Shown here one piece after another: positions 33,194-42,247 of a stretch of 64,000 nucleotides of DNA; within the stretch, counting starts at the first letter, position 1, and the number at the start of each line of letters is the position of its first letter. Under the pieces are notes generated by a model. It ran no database searches and was not told the origin of the DNA. It worked only from the letters and a program-made list of their open reading frames with translations. The stretch spans positions 248,001 to 312,000 of the forward strand of contig NZ_MUXN01000005.1 in the NCBI RefSeq assembly GCF_001995215.1, written 5' to 3'. This DNA comes from Amycolatopsis azurea DSM 43854. Its GTDB lineage: Bacteria > Actinomycetota > Actinomycetes > Mycobacteriales > Pseudonocardiaceae. Both the position numbers and the translations under genes were made by a program.

Positions 33194-34462
33194 CTACTTC
33201 GATGCGGGCGTGAGCACCTCGGTTCCGCCGAGGAAGGGGCGAAGCGCTTCCGGCACCCGGACCGAACCGTCTTCGAGCTGGTGGTTCTCCAGGATCGCGA
33301 CGATCCACCTGGTGGTGGCGAGCGTGCCGTTCAGCGTGGCGACGGTCTGCGGGCGGCCGTCGTCGTCGCGGTAGCGGATGCCGAGGCGGCGGGCCTGGAA
33401 CGTCGTGCAGTTCGACGTCGAGGTCAGCTCGCGGTAGGTCTCCTGCGACGGCACCCACGCCTCGCAGTCGAACTTCCGGTACGCCGACGTGCCGAGGTCG
33501 CCGGTGGCGGTGTCGATCACCCGGTACGGGACCTCGATCTTGGCGAGCATCTGCTCTTCCCAGTCCAGCAGGCGCGCGTGCTCGGCCTCGGCGTCCTCGG
33601 GACGCGTGTAGACGAACATCTCGACCTTGTCGAACTGGTGGACGCGGATGATGCCGCGGGTGTCCTTGCCGTACGAACCGGCCTCGCGGCGGTAGCAGGA
33701 CGACCAGCCCGCGTAGCGCTTCGGCCCCTTGCCGAGGTCGAGGATCTCGTCGGCGTGGTAGCCGGCGAGCGGGACCTCGGAGGTGCCGACGAGGTACAGG
33801 TCGTCGTCGCGCAGCCGGTAGACCTCCGACGAGTGCGCGCCGAGGAAGCCGGTGCCCGCCATGATCTCCGGCCGGACCAGGGTCGGCGTGATCATCGGGG
33901 TGAAGCCGTTCGCCGTCGCCTGGGCGATGGCCATGTTCAGCAGGCCGAGCTGGAGCTGGGCGCCGATGCCGGTGAGGAAGTAGAACCGCGAGCCCGAGAC
34001 CTTCGCGCCGCGCTCCATGTCGAGCGCGCCGAGGCCCTCGCAGAGTTCGAGGTGGTCCTTCGGCGTGAAGTCGAACTTCTTCGGCTCGCCGACGTGCTTG
34101 AGCACGACGTAGTCGTCCTCGCCGCCTTCGGGCGCGTCGGGGTGGACGAGGTTCGGCACCACGCGGTGCAGCTGCTCGAACTCCTCCGACGCCTCGGTCT
34201 GCTCGACCTCGGCGGCCTTGACCTGGGCGGCGAGGTCCTTCGCCTTGGCGAGCAGCGCGGCCCGCTCGTCACCCTGTGCCTTCGGGACGAGCTTGCCCAG
34301 CGACTTCTGCTCGGCGCGCAGCGTGTTGGCGGCGGCGATCGAGGACCGGCGACGGGAGTCGAGGGAGAGCAGCTTGTCGACCACTCCTTCGTCCTCGCCA
34401 CGGGCGCGCTGCGAAGCGCGCACGACGTCCGGGTCATCGCGCAGAGTCCTGGGGTCAATCAC
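33194..34462 (-). CDS. serS: Seryl-tRNA synthetase
   Basis: A 422-residue class II synthetase that charges tRNA-Ser. The N-terminal coiled-coil arm is residues 1-110 ([23 protein letters not shown] at the start). Motif 2 is [20 protein letters not shown] and motif 3 is [16 protein letters not shown]. The start is taken as GTG 34462 (VIDPRTL), which matches the family N-terminus; the longer open frame upstream is unlikely. It faces the aminotransferase gene across 166 bases containing a 14-base palindrome. Same strand order as M. tuberculosis Rv3834c. Confidence 0.95.
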   Translation of the reverse strand: MIDPRTLRDDPDVVRASQRARGEDEGVVDKLLSLDSRRRSSIAAANTLRAEQKSLGKLVPKAQGDERAALLAKAKDLAAQVKAAEVEQTEASEEFEQLHRVVPNLVHPDAPEGGEDDYVVLKHVGEPKKFDFTPKDHLELCEGLGALDMERGAKVSGSRFYFLTGIGAQLQLGLLNMAIAQATANGFTPMITPTLVRPEIMAGTGFLGAHSSEVYRLRDDDLYLVGTSEVPLAGYHADEILDLGKGPKRYAGWSSCYRREAGSYGKDTRGIIRVHQFDKVEMFVYTRPEDAEAEHARLLDWEEQMLAKIEVPYRVIDTATGDLGTSAYRKFDCEAWVPSQETYRELTSTSNCTTFQARRLGIRYRDDDGRPQTVATLNGTLATTRWIVAILENHQLEDGSVRVPEALRPFLGGTEVLTPASK

Positions 34463-34474
34463 GAGTGCAGAGGT

Positions 34475-34488
34475 TAGTCCTAGGACTA
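34475..34488. promoter_or_regulatory. 14-bp perfect palindrome upstream of serS
   Basis: TAGTCCTAGGACTA is fully self-complementary and starts 13 bases before the serS GTG. It may be an operator or part of a leader structure. The rest of the 166-base divergent gap shows no promoter that I can place with confidence. Confidence 0.4.
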
Positions 34489-34628
34489 TCCGCGCTTCGA
34501 GGCAGTTTCCCTGAACACACTGTGCGGGCCGCCGCGGAGAACCCGACAGTCTGATCGTTGTCGCCCGTTTCGGGCCGTCCCCATACTGAGCCCGGCCCCG
34601 GATTCCCTGCTGCGGACGGAGAAACGCG

Positions 34629-35912
34629 ATGACCGATGCGGACCTGCTGGCGCGGCACAAGGCGGTACTCCCGTCGTGGCTGGCGCTCTACTACGACGAG
34701 CCGATCGAGATCGTGCACGCGCAGGACCGCCGGGTCATCGACTCGACCGGGCGCGGCTATCTCGACTTCTTCGCGGGCATCCTGACGAACTCGATGGGCT
34801 ACGACGTCTCGGCGATCAGCGACGCCGTGCGCAAGCAGCTCGACACCGGGATCCTGCACACCTCGACGCTGTACCTGATCCGCTCGCAGGTCGAACTGGC
34901 CGAGCGGATCGCGAAGCTGTCCGGCATCCCGGACGCGAAGGTGTTCTTCACCAACTCCGGCACCGAAGCCAACGACACCGCGCTGATGCTCGCCACCCAG
35001 TACCGGCGCAGCAACCAGGTGCTGGCGATGCGGAACTCGTACCACGGGCGGTCGTTCGCGACGGTCGGCATCACGGGCAACCGCGGCTGGTCGGCGTCGT
35101 CGCTCAGCCCGGTGAAGGTGAGCTACGTGCACGGCGGCTACCGGTACCGCAGCCCGTTCCGGGCGCTTTCGGACACGGAGTACATCGACGCCTGCGTCGC
35201 GGACCTGGTCGACGTGCTGGAGACGGGCACTTCGGGCGACGTCGCCTGCATGATCGCCGAGCCGATCCAGGGCGTCGGCGGCTTCAGCTCACCGCCGGAC
35301 GGCCTGTTCAAGGCGATGAAGGAGGTCCTCGACCAGTACGGGATCCTGTTCATCTCCGACGAGGTCCAGACCGGCTGGGGACGGACCGGGGAGCACTACT
35401 GGGGGATCCAGGCGCACGACGTCGTCCCCGACGCGATGACCTTCGCGAAGGGCCTCGGCAACGGCCTCGCGATCGGCGGTCTCGTCGCCAGGGGCGACCT
35501 CGTCGACTGCCTGACCGCGAACTCGATCTCGACCTTCGGCGGCAACCCGGTCGCGATGGCGGGCGCGGCCGCGGTGCTCGACCACATCGCCGACCACGAC
35601 CTCCAGGCCAACGCGCTCGCGCGCGGCAACGAACTGCTCGGCGGCCTGCGCGCGGCGGGGAACCCGCTGATCGGGGACGTCCGGGGGAAGGGCCTGATGA
35701 TCGGCGTCGAGCTGGTCGAACCGGGCGGCATGACGCCGAATCCGGGGGCCGCGGCGCGGATGATGGAGGAGACCAAGGCGCGCGGGCTGCTGATCGGCAA
35801 GGGCGGGCTGCACGGCAACGTGCTGCGGATCGCGCCGCCGATGACCCTGACCGCCGACGAGGCCGCGGAAGGCCTCGGGATCATCGTGGACGCGCTGTCC
35901 GCGGTGTCCTGA
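34629..35912 (+). CDS. Class III aminotransferase (aspartate aminotransferase family)
   Basis: A 427-residue PLP enzyme of fold type I, subgroup III (omega-amino acid, AGXT2-like). [14 protein letters not shown] (about 108-121), [13 protein letters not shown] (about 237-249) and Lys in TFAKGLGNG (about 273-281, PLP Schiff base) are present. It would swap an amino group between an omega-amino acid or amine and pyruvate or 2-oxoglutarate. The ATG at 34629 has GACGGAGAAACGCG before it. It stands alone; its end abuts the second palindromic element. Confidence 0.85.
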   Translation: MTDADLLARHKAVLPSWLALYYDEPIEIVHAQDRRVIDSTGRGYLDFFAGILTNSMGYDVSAISDAVRKQLDTGILHTSTLYLIRSQVELAERIAKLSGIPDAKVFFTNSGTEANDTALMLATQYRRSNQVLAMRNSYHGRSFATVGITGNRGWSASSLSPVKVSYVHGGYRYRSPFRALSDTEYIDACVADLVDVLETGTSGDVACMIAEPIQGVGGFSSPPDGLFKAMKEVLDQYGILFISDEVQTGWGRTGEHYWGIQAHDVVPDAMTFAKGLGNGLAIGGLVARGDLVDCLTANSISTFGGNPVAMAGAAAVLDHIADHDLQANALARGNELLGGLRAAGNPLIGDVRGKGLMIGVELVEPGGMTPNPGAAARMMEETKARGLLIGKGGLHGNVLRIAPPMTLTADEAAEGLGIIVDALSAVS

Positions 35913-35913
35913 G

Positions 35914-35990
35914 CTGAAGGGGACTTTCCCCGCGTCTCACGCGACGAAGGGCGCTTTCCCTGCATCCGATGCGGGGAAAGCGCCCTTCAG
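35914..35990. terminator. Nested palindromic element between convergent genes (copy 2)
   Basis: GAAGGGCGCTTTCCCTGCAT (35946-35965), loop CCG, then a right arm (35969-35988) that pairs at 19 of 20 positions, the other being a possible G-U pair. CTGAAGG (35914-35920) and CCTTCAG (35984-35990) form outer arms, and CGCGT-CTC-ACGCG (35931-35943) a smaller hairpin. Against copy 1, the stem bases at the sixth and seventh pair change in a compensating way (A-T to G-C). Again it lies between two converging stop codons. Confidence 0.72.
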
Positions 35991-35997
35991 CCGTGTC

Positions 35998-36912
35998 TCA
36001 GGAGGTCGCGAAGCGGGTGATGACCTCGCCCAGCCGCACACCGGCGTCTTCCTGGAGGAAGTGACCGGCGCCGGTGATCGTCGGATGCTCGAGTTCCCGC
36101 GCGCCGCGCATCGAGGCCCGCAGTTCGAGGCCCCACGGCGCGGTGATCGGGTCGCCGTCGGAGAACGAGACCAGGAACGGCTTGTCCAGCTCCGAAAGCA
36201 CCTTCAGCGCGGCCCGGTTGGCGGCCGACGCGGGGTCGTCCGGGGTGATCGGGACGAGCGACGGCATCGCGCGGGGCGCCGCCTTGTACATCTCGTTCGG
36301 GAAGGGCGCGTCGTAGGCGGCGCGCACCTCCTCGGACAGCTTGGTCTGACAGCCCGACTGGACGAACCGCCCGACGTCGATGACCTGGGCGTTCTCCATG
36401 GTGTCCCGGAACTTGTGCCAGATCTCCGGCATGTCGGTGTCGCCGGTGGGGAGGCCGGTGTTGGCCGCGACGACCCTGGCGAACCGATCGGGGTTCTCGG
36501 CGACCAGCCGGAGGCCGATCAGGCCGCCCCAGTCCTGGCCGACCAGGGTGACGTCACGCAGGTCGAGCACGTCGAAGGCGAACGAGCGCATCCACTCGAC
36601 GTGCCGCTGGTAGGTGTGGTCGACCATGTCGCCGGGTTTGTCGGATCGGCCGAAGCCGACCAGGTCGGGCGCGATGGCGCGCAGTCCGGCGTCGGCGAGC
36701 ACCGGGATGACCTTGCGGTAGAGGTAGGACCAGGTGGGCTCGCCGTGCAGCAGGAGGACGGGCGGGCCGTCCGCCGGCCCGGCCTCCACGTAACCCACTC
36801 TGATCACGCCGCCATGGAGGTCGACGAGTTCCGCGTAGCGCGGTTCGAAGTCGAAATCGGGCAGGTCCGAGAACCGGTCTTCCGGAGTCCTCAAAAGGCG
36901 CACGGCTTCCAC
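35998..36912 (-). CDS. Haloalkane dehalogenase (DhlA-like alpha/beta hydrolase)
   Basis: A 304-residue alpha/beta hydrolase. HGEPTWSYLYRK (56-67) is the oxyanion and halide-side loop with Trp61. VGQDWGG (124-130) has the nucleophile Asp127 followed by Trp128, the Asp-Trp pair typical of dehalogenases. GAGHFLQED supplies the base histidine. The N-terminus LLRTPEDRFSDL aligns with DhlA's IRTPDQRFSNL. It would hydrolyse haloalkanes to alcohols, though epoxide hydrolase-like activity is possible. The GTG at 36912 lies inside a long hairpin; a GTG nine bases on is an alternative start. Confidence 0.84.
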   Translation of the reverse strand: MEAVRLLRTPEDRFSDLPDFDFEPRYAELVDLHGGVIRVGYVEAGPADGPPVLLLHGEPTWSYLYRKVIPVLADAGLRAIAPDLVGFGRSDKPGDMVDHTYQRHVEWMRSFAFDVLDLRDVTLVGQDWGGLIGLRLVAENPDRFARVVAANTGLPTGDTDMPEIWHKFRDTMENAQVIDVGRFVQSGCQTKLSEEVRAAYDAPFPNEMYKAAPRAMPSLVPITPDDPASAANRAALKVLSELDKPFLVSFSDGDPITAPWGLELRASMRGARELEHPTITGAGHFLQEDAGVRLGEVITRFATS

Positions 36913-36933
36913 GTTAGTGGGAGCCGTGCGCCT
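36896..36933 (-). terminator. Long hairpin covering the dehalogenase start
   Basis: AGGCGCACGGCTTCCAC (36896-36912) and GTGGGAGCCGTGCGCCT (36917-36933) form a 17-base stem with one G-U type mismatch around a GTTA loop. On the minus strand it lies just after the DUF350 gene and is followed by CTTTT, so it can end the DUF350 operon. It also buries the first start codon of the dehalogenase, so it may limit that gene's translation. Confidence 0.6.
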
Positions 36934-36957
36934 CCGCCGTTTCAGCTGATCACAGAT

Positions 36958-37410
36958 TCACGAGATCGCGACGGCCACGATCAGGCCGAGGGCGAGGTGC
37001 GCGGAGGCCACCACGACGCTGGCCGGGGCGAACTTCTCGCTCTCGATGGTCGAGCGGATGTCGATGCGGGTCGCCCACTCCAGCAGCCGGACCGCGAGCA
37101 CCTGCACGATGATGCCGAGCAGGCCGTAGACCAGCGAGGTGATGAGGCCCTCGGTCAGGTCGCTGGCGGAGTTCGCGATCGCCACGACGATGATGAAGGC
37201 CATCGACAGCAGGCCCGACGCGGTGACGATGACCGCGTTCGGCAGGCCGCGGGTGACCAGCTGGGACAGCTTGCCAGGCGTGGTCCAGTCGATCGCCCAG
37301 AACCCGGCGAACATCATCAGCAGGCCGACGACGCCGTACAGCAGGATCGCGCCGATCCCCCGCACGAGGTCGGAGCCGAACGTGTCGGACAGCGCAAGGG
37401 TGGTGGTCAC
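36958..37410 (-). CDS. DUF350 membrane protein
   Basis: A 150-residue protein with four membrane segments in two similar pairs, the DUF350 (YjfL-like) pattern: GAILLYGVVGLLMMFAGFWAID in the first half and GLITSLVYGLLGIIVQVLAVRLLE in the second. Function unknown. In E. coli the yjf genes place a DUF350 protein beside a glutathionylspermidine-synthase-like protein and a DUF1190 protein, and the same partners are upstream here. It follows the ATP-grasp gene by 56 bases. Confidence 0.78.
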   Translation of the reverse strand: MTTTLALSDTFGSDLVRGIGAILLYGVVGLLMMFAGFWAIDWTTPGKLSQLVTRGLPNAVIVTASGLLSMAFIIVVAIANSASDLTEGLITSLVYGLLGIIVQVLAVRLLEWATRIDIRSTIESEKFAPASVVVASAHLALGLIVAVAIS

Positions 37411-37466
37411 AGCGTTCTCCCGGAGAGCTACAGGCCGAAAATGTCAGGTTTGTGCGGTTGCTTCTA

Positions 37467-38633
37467 TCACGACTCGACGATGCGGTGCGGGACGAACGCC
37501 GCACCGTCGTCCGTGACGAGGCCCGCGGTCTCGCGGATCCCGAGGCCGGCGGCCTGGTCCCCGACGATCCACGCGCCCAGCGCGGGGCGGTAGCCCTGGA
37601 ACTCCGGGAGCGGGTCGAACGCCTGGTAGACGTAGCCTTCCGCGCCGTAGACGCCATCGGTCTGCGTCTCGTACCCGGTGGCGACGATCTGCACGTTCGC
37701 GCCCTCGCGGCCGAGTTTCGGCTTGCGGACGTACTCGGTCAGCAAACCGGGGTCGTCGGCGAAGGCGGGCAGCAGGTTCGGGTGTCCCGGGTAGTTCTCC
37801 CACAGGATCGCGAGCAGCGTCTTGTTGGAGAGGATCATCTTCCACAGCGGCTCGACCCACAGTGTGCGCGGCATGGTCTCGACGGCGAAGCGGCCGAACT
37901 CCTCGTCGACCACCCATTCCCACGGGTAGAGCTTCACCACGGTCGCCATCTGCGCCTCTTCGAGGTCGACGAACCGCTTGAGCACCGGGTCCCAGCCGAT
38001 CTCCTCGATCGACAGGCCGACGGTGTCGAGCCCGGCCTCGGCGGCGGTCTCCTGCAGGTACGCCGTCGTCACGTGGTCCTCACCGGACGGATCGGCCGAG
38101 GACCAGGTGAAGTGCAGTTCGTTGGAGGGCAGCTTGTCGGCGAGCTCGCCCCAGCGCTCGACCAGCTTCTCGTGGATCGAGTTCCACTGGTCGTCGTCGG
38201 GGAAGACCGCGGTCTTCCAGTGCCACTGCAGCACCGCGGCCTCGAGCAGCGAGGTCGGGGTGTCGGCGTTGTATTCGAGCAGCTTCGCGGGGCTCTTGCC
38301 GTCGTAGCGCAGGTCGAACCGGCCGTAGACGTGCGGATCCTGCCGCTTCCACGACTCCGCGATATGCGGCCAGACCCACTCGGGGATGCCGAAGCGGTGG
38401 TACTGCTCGGTCGTGATCACGTTGTCCACGGCTTCGAGGCACATCGAGTGCAGCAGTTCGACGTCCGCCTCGACGGACAGGATCTCGTCCATGTCGAAGA
38501 CGTAGTGGACCGACTCGTCCCAGTACGGCCTGGACTTGCCGGCGCCGTCACGGGCGGGGGTGCCGAAGACCAGGCCCTGTTCCTCGACGATGTTCTGCCA
38601 GTCCCGCCGGGGCGGCTTGGAATCCCGATACAA
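37467..38633 (-). CDS. Glutathionylspermidine synthase-family ATP-grasp protein (YjfC/YgiC-like)
   Basis: A 388-residue protein matching the stand-alone synthase domain of the glutathionylspermidine synthase family, without the amidase half. Landmarks: YWDESVHYVF (37-46), RFDLRYDGKSPAKLLEYNADTPTSLLEAAVLQW (104-136, split), and KPKLGREGANVQI (about 306-318), the ATP-grasp lysine and Gly-rich region. It probably makes an amide bond using ATP, but the substrate is unknown. Actinomycetes generally lack glutathione. The start is TTG 38633, directly after the stop of the DUF1190-like gene, so the two are coupled. Confidence 0.8.
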   Translation of the reverse strand: MYRDSKPPRRDWQNIVEEQGLVFGTPARDGAGKSRPYWDESVHYVFDMDEILSVEADVELLHSMCLEAVDNVITTEQYHRFGIPEWVWPHIAESWKRQDPHVYGRFDLRYDGKSPAKLLEYNADTPTSLLEAAVLQWHWKTAVFPDDDQWNSIHEKLVERWGELADKLPSNELHFTWSSADPSGEDHVTTAYLQETAAEAGLDTVGLSIEEIGWDPVLKRFVDLEEAQMATVVKLYPWEWVVDEEFGRFAVETMPRTLWVEPLWKMILSNKTLLAILWENYPGHPNLLPAFADDPGLLTEYVRKPKLGREGANVQIVATGYETQTDGVYGAEGYVYQAFDPLPEFQGYRPALGAWIVGDQAAGLGIRETAGLVTDDGAAFVPHRIVES

Positions 38634-39242
38634 CTACGAGCCCCCGCTCTTGCCGGTACCGCCGGAGGTACCGCTCTTGCCGCTGATGCCGAACCCGCCG
38701 CGCTGGACGGACTTGCCCGATTTGGTGCTGACGTTCGCCCGCGACGACGGCGGGTCGTACGAGCCGCCGGACACGCGCTGTCCGATCGCGCCGGTGCCGC
38801 CGTAGTTGTAGCGGTAGCTGTTGTACGCGCCGCCACCGATCGGGATGAAGAAGAAACCGCCGCTGGAGTAACCGCCGTGCGACCGCACGTAGTTCTCGTC
38901 GCAGTTGTCGTCGTTGTCGACGATGCCGTCACGCGTGCAGGTCGCCGTGACCTCAGTCGGCTTCGCGACGGTGTAGAAGGTCGCGACCAGACCGACCAGA
39001 CCGACGGTCACCCCGGTCCCGATCAGGAGTTTCTTCTTGGTCGAAGACTTCTTCTCGGCGGCGCGGGCCTGTTCGGCCTGGAGCGCCTCTTGTCGTTCCT
39101 GCTCCGCCACCGCCTGCTGCCGCGCCCGCTGCTCGGCCAGCGACGGCTGCCGCGCCTGCGTGCTGCCGTCCTGAAAGCGCATGGTGCCGCGCTTGGGCGG
39201 CTCTTGAGGCGGCTGTGCCCCCTGGTTGTCATCCTGCGTCAT
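38634..39242 (-). CDS. DUF1190-like exported or membrane-anchored protein
   Basis: A 202-residue protein: an acidic/Gln-rich N-terminus, a helical Arg/Gln/Glu stretch (about 38-65), one membrane helix (about 74-92), then a Cys- and Gly-rich tail with TCTRDGIVDNDDNC (about 99-112) and repeated Gly/Tyr/Ser. The tail resembles YgiB/YjfM (DUF1190). Together with the ATP-grasp and DUF350 genes it re-creates the E. coli-type triad. ATG at 39242 is chosen over upstream starts because the extra 29 residues lie in the divergent promoter region. Confidence 0.62.
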   Translation of the reverse strand: MTQDDNQGAQPPQEPPKRGTMRFQDGSTQARQPSLAEQRARQQAVAEQERQEALQAEQARAAEKKSSTKKKLLIGTGVTVGLVGLVATFYTVAKPTEVTATCTRDGIVDNDDNCDENYVRSHGGYSSGGFFFIPIGGGAYNSYRYNYGGTGAIGQRVSGGSYDPPSSRANVSTKSGKSVQRGGFGISGKSGTSGGTGKSGGS

Positions 39243-39327
39243 CGAAGCTCCGTAATCGCCCGCCGGCCCGAACCCGTGTCCAACACTAACCACCCGGTAC
39301 GCGCACCTTACGTGCGGCGCGGGCATC

Positions 39328-40347
39328 ATGGAGTGGATGTCTCAACAGGCCGAGCGGTTCCGTGATCCGCGAAACGCGCTGAGCACCCTGCGCACCCGGC
39401 TCGTCATGGCCGGTGTGTTCGTGGGCGCGATCATCGCGCTTTCGCTGAGTGTGGCTTTCTCGTGGAACGTGGGCCCGGAGGGCGGTGCGGGCGGCGGCGC
39501 CCCCAAACTGTCGCCCGCCGCGGTCGAAGCGTTCCAGTCTCCCCCGGGGACCTGTCTGACCTGGAGCAACCCGGACGCCAACGACGCGAAGCGCGTGTCG
39601 TGCGCGGAGCCCCACCTGTTCGAGGTCACCAGCATCGTCGACATCGGCGCGCAGTACCCGGCGGGCGTGCCGAGCCCGAGCCTGGAGCAGTGGCAGGAGA
39701 TCTCCCGGTCGCGCTGCACGGTCGACGTCAAGCCGTACCTCGGCCGCACGCTGGACCCGTACGGCAAGTTGAGCATGAACCTGCTCCGGCCGACGCCCGC
39801 GCAGTGGGAAGACGGCGACAGGCAGCTTCGGTGCGGTCTGCAATGGGCGGGCCAGGGCGGCAAGCTCCAGCCGACCAAGGGGGCGGCGAAGGAGCAGGAC
39901 CAGTCCGCGGTGTGGGAGCCGGGCACCTGCCTCGCGCTGCTCAACAACAGCTTCGGCGACCCGATCGACTGCGCGCAGCCGCATTCGTACGAGATGATCG
40001 CGACGATCGACCTCAAGACGAAGTTCAAGGACGGCTACCCGTCGCAGGAGCAGCAGAACACCTGGCTGGACACCGAATGCTCGACGGCCGCGCAGGAGTA
40101 CACCGGCAACGCGGACCTGGCGGCGAAGAAGCTCATCCTCAGCTGGGACGTCCGCGAGCAGGAGAGCTGGGACGCCGGGTCGACGCTGGTGAACTGCAAG
40201 GTGGCGGCGGTCCTGCCGGAAAACAAGGGGCTCGCCCCGGTCACCGGGAGCGTCAAGGTCGGCAACGGCGGCGGCAACGGGGACGCCCCGCCCTCGGACG
40301 GCGGCGGCCCGCCGGCGTCCTCCTCGGCGCCGAAGACCGGCGGGTGA
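39328..40347 (+). CDS. Septum-formation family membrane protein
   Basis: A 339-residue protein: cytoplasmic N-terminus (1-23), one membrane helix (about 24-46), two extracytoplasmic repeats each with GTCLxx (83-, 190-region), a CxxPHxxE motif (SCAEPHLFEV, DCAQPHSYEM) and paired cysteines, then a Gly/Pro-rich tail. This is the Septum_form pattern (Rv3835-like). Start ATG at 39328 or, three codons on, 39337. The metallopeptidase gene follows after 4 bases, as in M. tuberculosis Rv3835-Rv3836. Confidence 0.82.
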   Translation: MEWMSQQAERFRDPRNALSTLRTRLVMAGVFVGAIIALSLSVAFSWNVGPEGGAGGGAPKLSPAAVEAFQSPPGTCLTWSNPDANDAKRVSCAEPHLFEVTSIVDIGAQYPAGVPSPSLEQWQEISRSRCTVDVKPYLGRTLDPYGKLSMNLLRPTPAQWEDGDRQLRCGLQWAGQGGKLQPTKGAAKEQDQSAVWEPGTCLALLNNSFGDPIDCAQPHSYEMIATIDLKTKFKDGYPSQEQQNTWLDTECSTAAQEYTGNADLAAKKLILSWDVREQESWDAGSTLVNCKVAAVLPENKGLAPVTGSVKVGNGGGNGDAPPSDGGGPPASSSAPKTGG

Positions 40348-40351
40348 TCCG

Positions 40352-40702
40352 GTGCCCGTCGAGATGACCCGGCAGCGCTTCGAAGAGCTGGTGTCGGAGG
40401 CGCTGGACGAGCTCCCGCCCGAATTCGCGGACGCCATGGACAACGTCGTGGTCCTCGTCGAGGAGTTCAACGAGGAGTCGCCCACGATCCTCGGGCTCTA
40501 TCACGGTGTCGCGCTGACGGAACGGACCCACGAGTACGGCGGGGTGCTGCCGGACCGGATCTCGATCTACCGGCGCCCGCTGCTACAGATGTGCGACTTC
40601 GAGGAGGACGTCGTCGAGGAGGTGCTGATCACGGTGGTCCACGAGATCGGGCACCATTTCGGCATCGACGACGCGCGGCTGCACGAACTCGGCTGGGGCT
40701 GA
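40352..40702 (+). CDS. Small zincin-like metallopeptidase
   Basis: A 116-residue minimal metallopeptidase (Rv3836-like, DUF1025). The zinc site is HEIGHHFG (97-104: His97, Glu98, His101). The N-terminal half includes the conserved EFADAMDNVVVLVEE. It starts with GTG, 4 bases after the septum-formation gene. The substrate is unknown; the conserved pairing suggests they work together at the envelope. Confidence 0.88.
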   Translation: MPVEMTRQRFEELVSEALDELPPEFADAMDNVVVLVEEFNEESPTILGLYHGVALTERTHEYGGVLPDRISIYRRPLLQMCDFEEDVVEEVLITVVHEIGHHFGIDDARLHELGWG

Positions 40703-40719
40703 GCCGCCGGACGGGCGAT

Positions 40720-40736
40720 AGCAAAGGTCCCTTGCT
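40720..40736 (+). terminator. Weak hairpin after the metallopeptidase gene
   Basis: AGCAA and TTGCT close a 17-base imperfect hairpin 18 bases after the stop; there is no T-run. The remaining bases to 40914 hold no gene or clear promoter element that I can see. Confidence 0.3.
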
Positions 40737-40914
40737 CCCCGCCGACGGATTCCGCGCCGGAGGGGGCATGGTGGGTGATTTTTGTGCGTCGGGCACCAAG
40801 GGTTCTCCGGATTCTTAACTGGACGTAACAACGCCGCCACTTTGAGCGACAGCCCCGCTAAACTTTCGACCACGTTGTCGTCGGCCGGCGCCGGCGAATG
40901 CCTGGGGAGGCGGA

Positions 40915-42186
40915 ATGGCCGAGTCGACGGTGCGCGGGCGCGGGGACCGGCGGTTGCGCTGGCTGCTCGCGTCCAGCGCGGCGTCGAATCTCGGCGACGG
41001 GATCGGCAAGGTCGCGTTCCCGTTGCTCGCGGTCACCCTGACCCGGGATCCGCTGCTCATCGCCGGTCTCTCGGCGACCCAGTTCCTGCCGTGGCTGCTG
41101 TTCGCGCTCCCGGCGGGCGCGCTGCTGGACCGGATCGACCGGCGGCGCGCGATGATCCTCGCCAACAGCGCCCGCGCGGTCGTCGTCGGCGGGACGGCCG
41201 TCCTGGTCGCGGCCGGCGGGGTGACGATCTGGGCGGTCTACGCCGCCGCCCTGCTCATCGGCGTCGCGGAGGTGGTCGCCGACAGCGCCGCGAACGTGCT
41301 CATCCCGGCGGTCGTCGGCGAGGGTTCGCTCGACGGCGCGAACAGCAAGCTCCAGGCCTGCGAGATCGTCGGCCAGACCTTCCTCGGCGGGCCGGTCGGC
41401 AGCGCCACCTTCGCGCTCTTCGCGACGTTCCCGTTCCTGCTCAACTCGGTGGGCTTCGCGATCGCCGCGGTCGTGCTGCTCGGCCTGACCGGGAGCTACC
41501 GGGCCCGTCCTTCGACCACGGCCTCCAAGAGCTCGCGCACCGCGCTTCGCACCGAGCTGGCGGAGGGTTTCCGCTGGCTGAAGCACAGCGGGCTGGTGTT
41601 GCGCCTGGTCGTCGTCGCCGGATTGATCAGCCTGGTCAGCGAACTCGCGCAGGCGCAGCTGGTGCTGTACGCGATCGACTACCTGCGTCTCAGCGAAGCG
41701 GCCTTCGGGGTCTTCGCGTTCGTCGGCGGCATCGGCGGCCTGCTGGGCGCGGGGGTGGCTCCGCGGCTGGTGAAGGTGTCCAGCCGCCGCGCGGTGCTCC
41801 TCGGGGGCACCGCTTTGTGCGGTGTGGCGTTCACCGGCATGGGCCTGACCGGCTCACCGGTGGCGGGGGCGGCGCTGTTCGGCCTGTTCGCGGCGGCCGT
41901 CGTCGCGGTGAACATCGTGCTGGGGACGGCGCGGCACAAACTCGTCCCCGGCGAACTGCTCGGCCGGATCCTCGGCGTGTGGCGCACCGTCGTCTGGGGA
42001 GCGATCCCCCTCGGCGCGCTGCTCGGCGGGCTCCTGACCCACGCCCTCGGTTCCCCGGCCCGGACGTTCCTGACGTCCGGGCTGCTGCTGTTCGGAGTAG
42101 CCGCTTTCGCGTTCGTCTCGTTACGGCGAGGCGCCTTCGATGACGAAACGGCCACGGAGGTCCGGGTTCTCCACCAAGACCGGTGA
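40915..42186 (+). CDS. MFS transporter, EntS-like
   Basis: A 423-residue 12-TM exporter of the EntS/MFS_3 type: ASSAASNLGDGIGKVAFPLLAV in the first helix, GALLDRIDRRRAMIL (67-81) as motif A, and a long central loop (about 190-220). Members export enterobactin or macrolides, and many are uncharacterised. GGGGAGGCGG precedes the ATG. It is not next to biosynthetic genes, so the substrate cannot be guessed. Confidence 0.83.
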   Translation: MAESTVRGRGDRRLRWLLASSAASNLGDGIGKVAFPLLAVTLTRDPLLIAGLSATQFLPWLLFALPAGALLDRIDRRRAMILANSARAVVVGGTAVLVAAGGVTIWAVYAAALLIGVAEVVADSAANVLIPAVVGEGSLDGANSKLQACEIVGQTFLGGPVGSATFALFATFPFLLNSVGFAIAAVVLLGLTGSYRARPSTTASKSSRTALRTELAEGFRWLKHSGLVLRLVVVAGLISLVSELAQAQLVLYAIDYLRLSEAAFGVFAFVGGIGGLLGAGVAPRLVKVSSRRAVLLGGTALCGVAFTGMGLTGSPVAGAALFGLFAAAVVAVNIVLGTARHKLVPGELLGRILGVWRTVVWGAIPLGALLGGLLTHALGSPARTFLTSGLLLFGVAAFAFVSLRRGAFDDETATEVRVLHQDR

Positions 42187-42247
42187 AAACCCAGGCCTTT
42201 GGTGCTGAAATATCCCATCACCGCCAGCTGGTGACGGGAGGTCCGCG

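Noticed and set aside
40720-40736. Third copy of the nested palindromic repeat
   Set aside because: It is an imperfect 17-base hairpin without the GAAGG...CTTTCCCCGCAT core.
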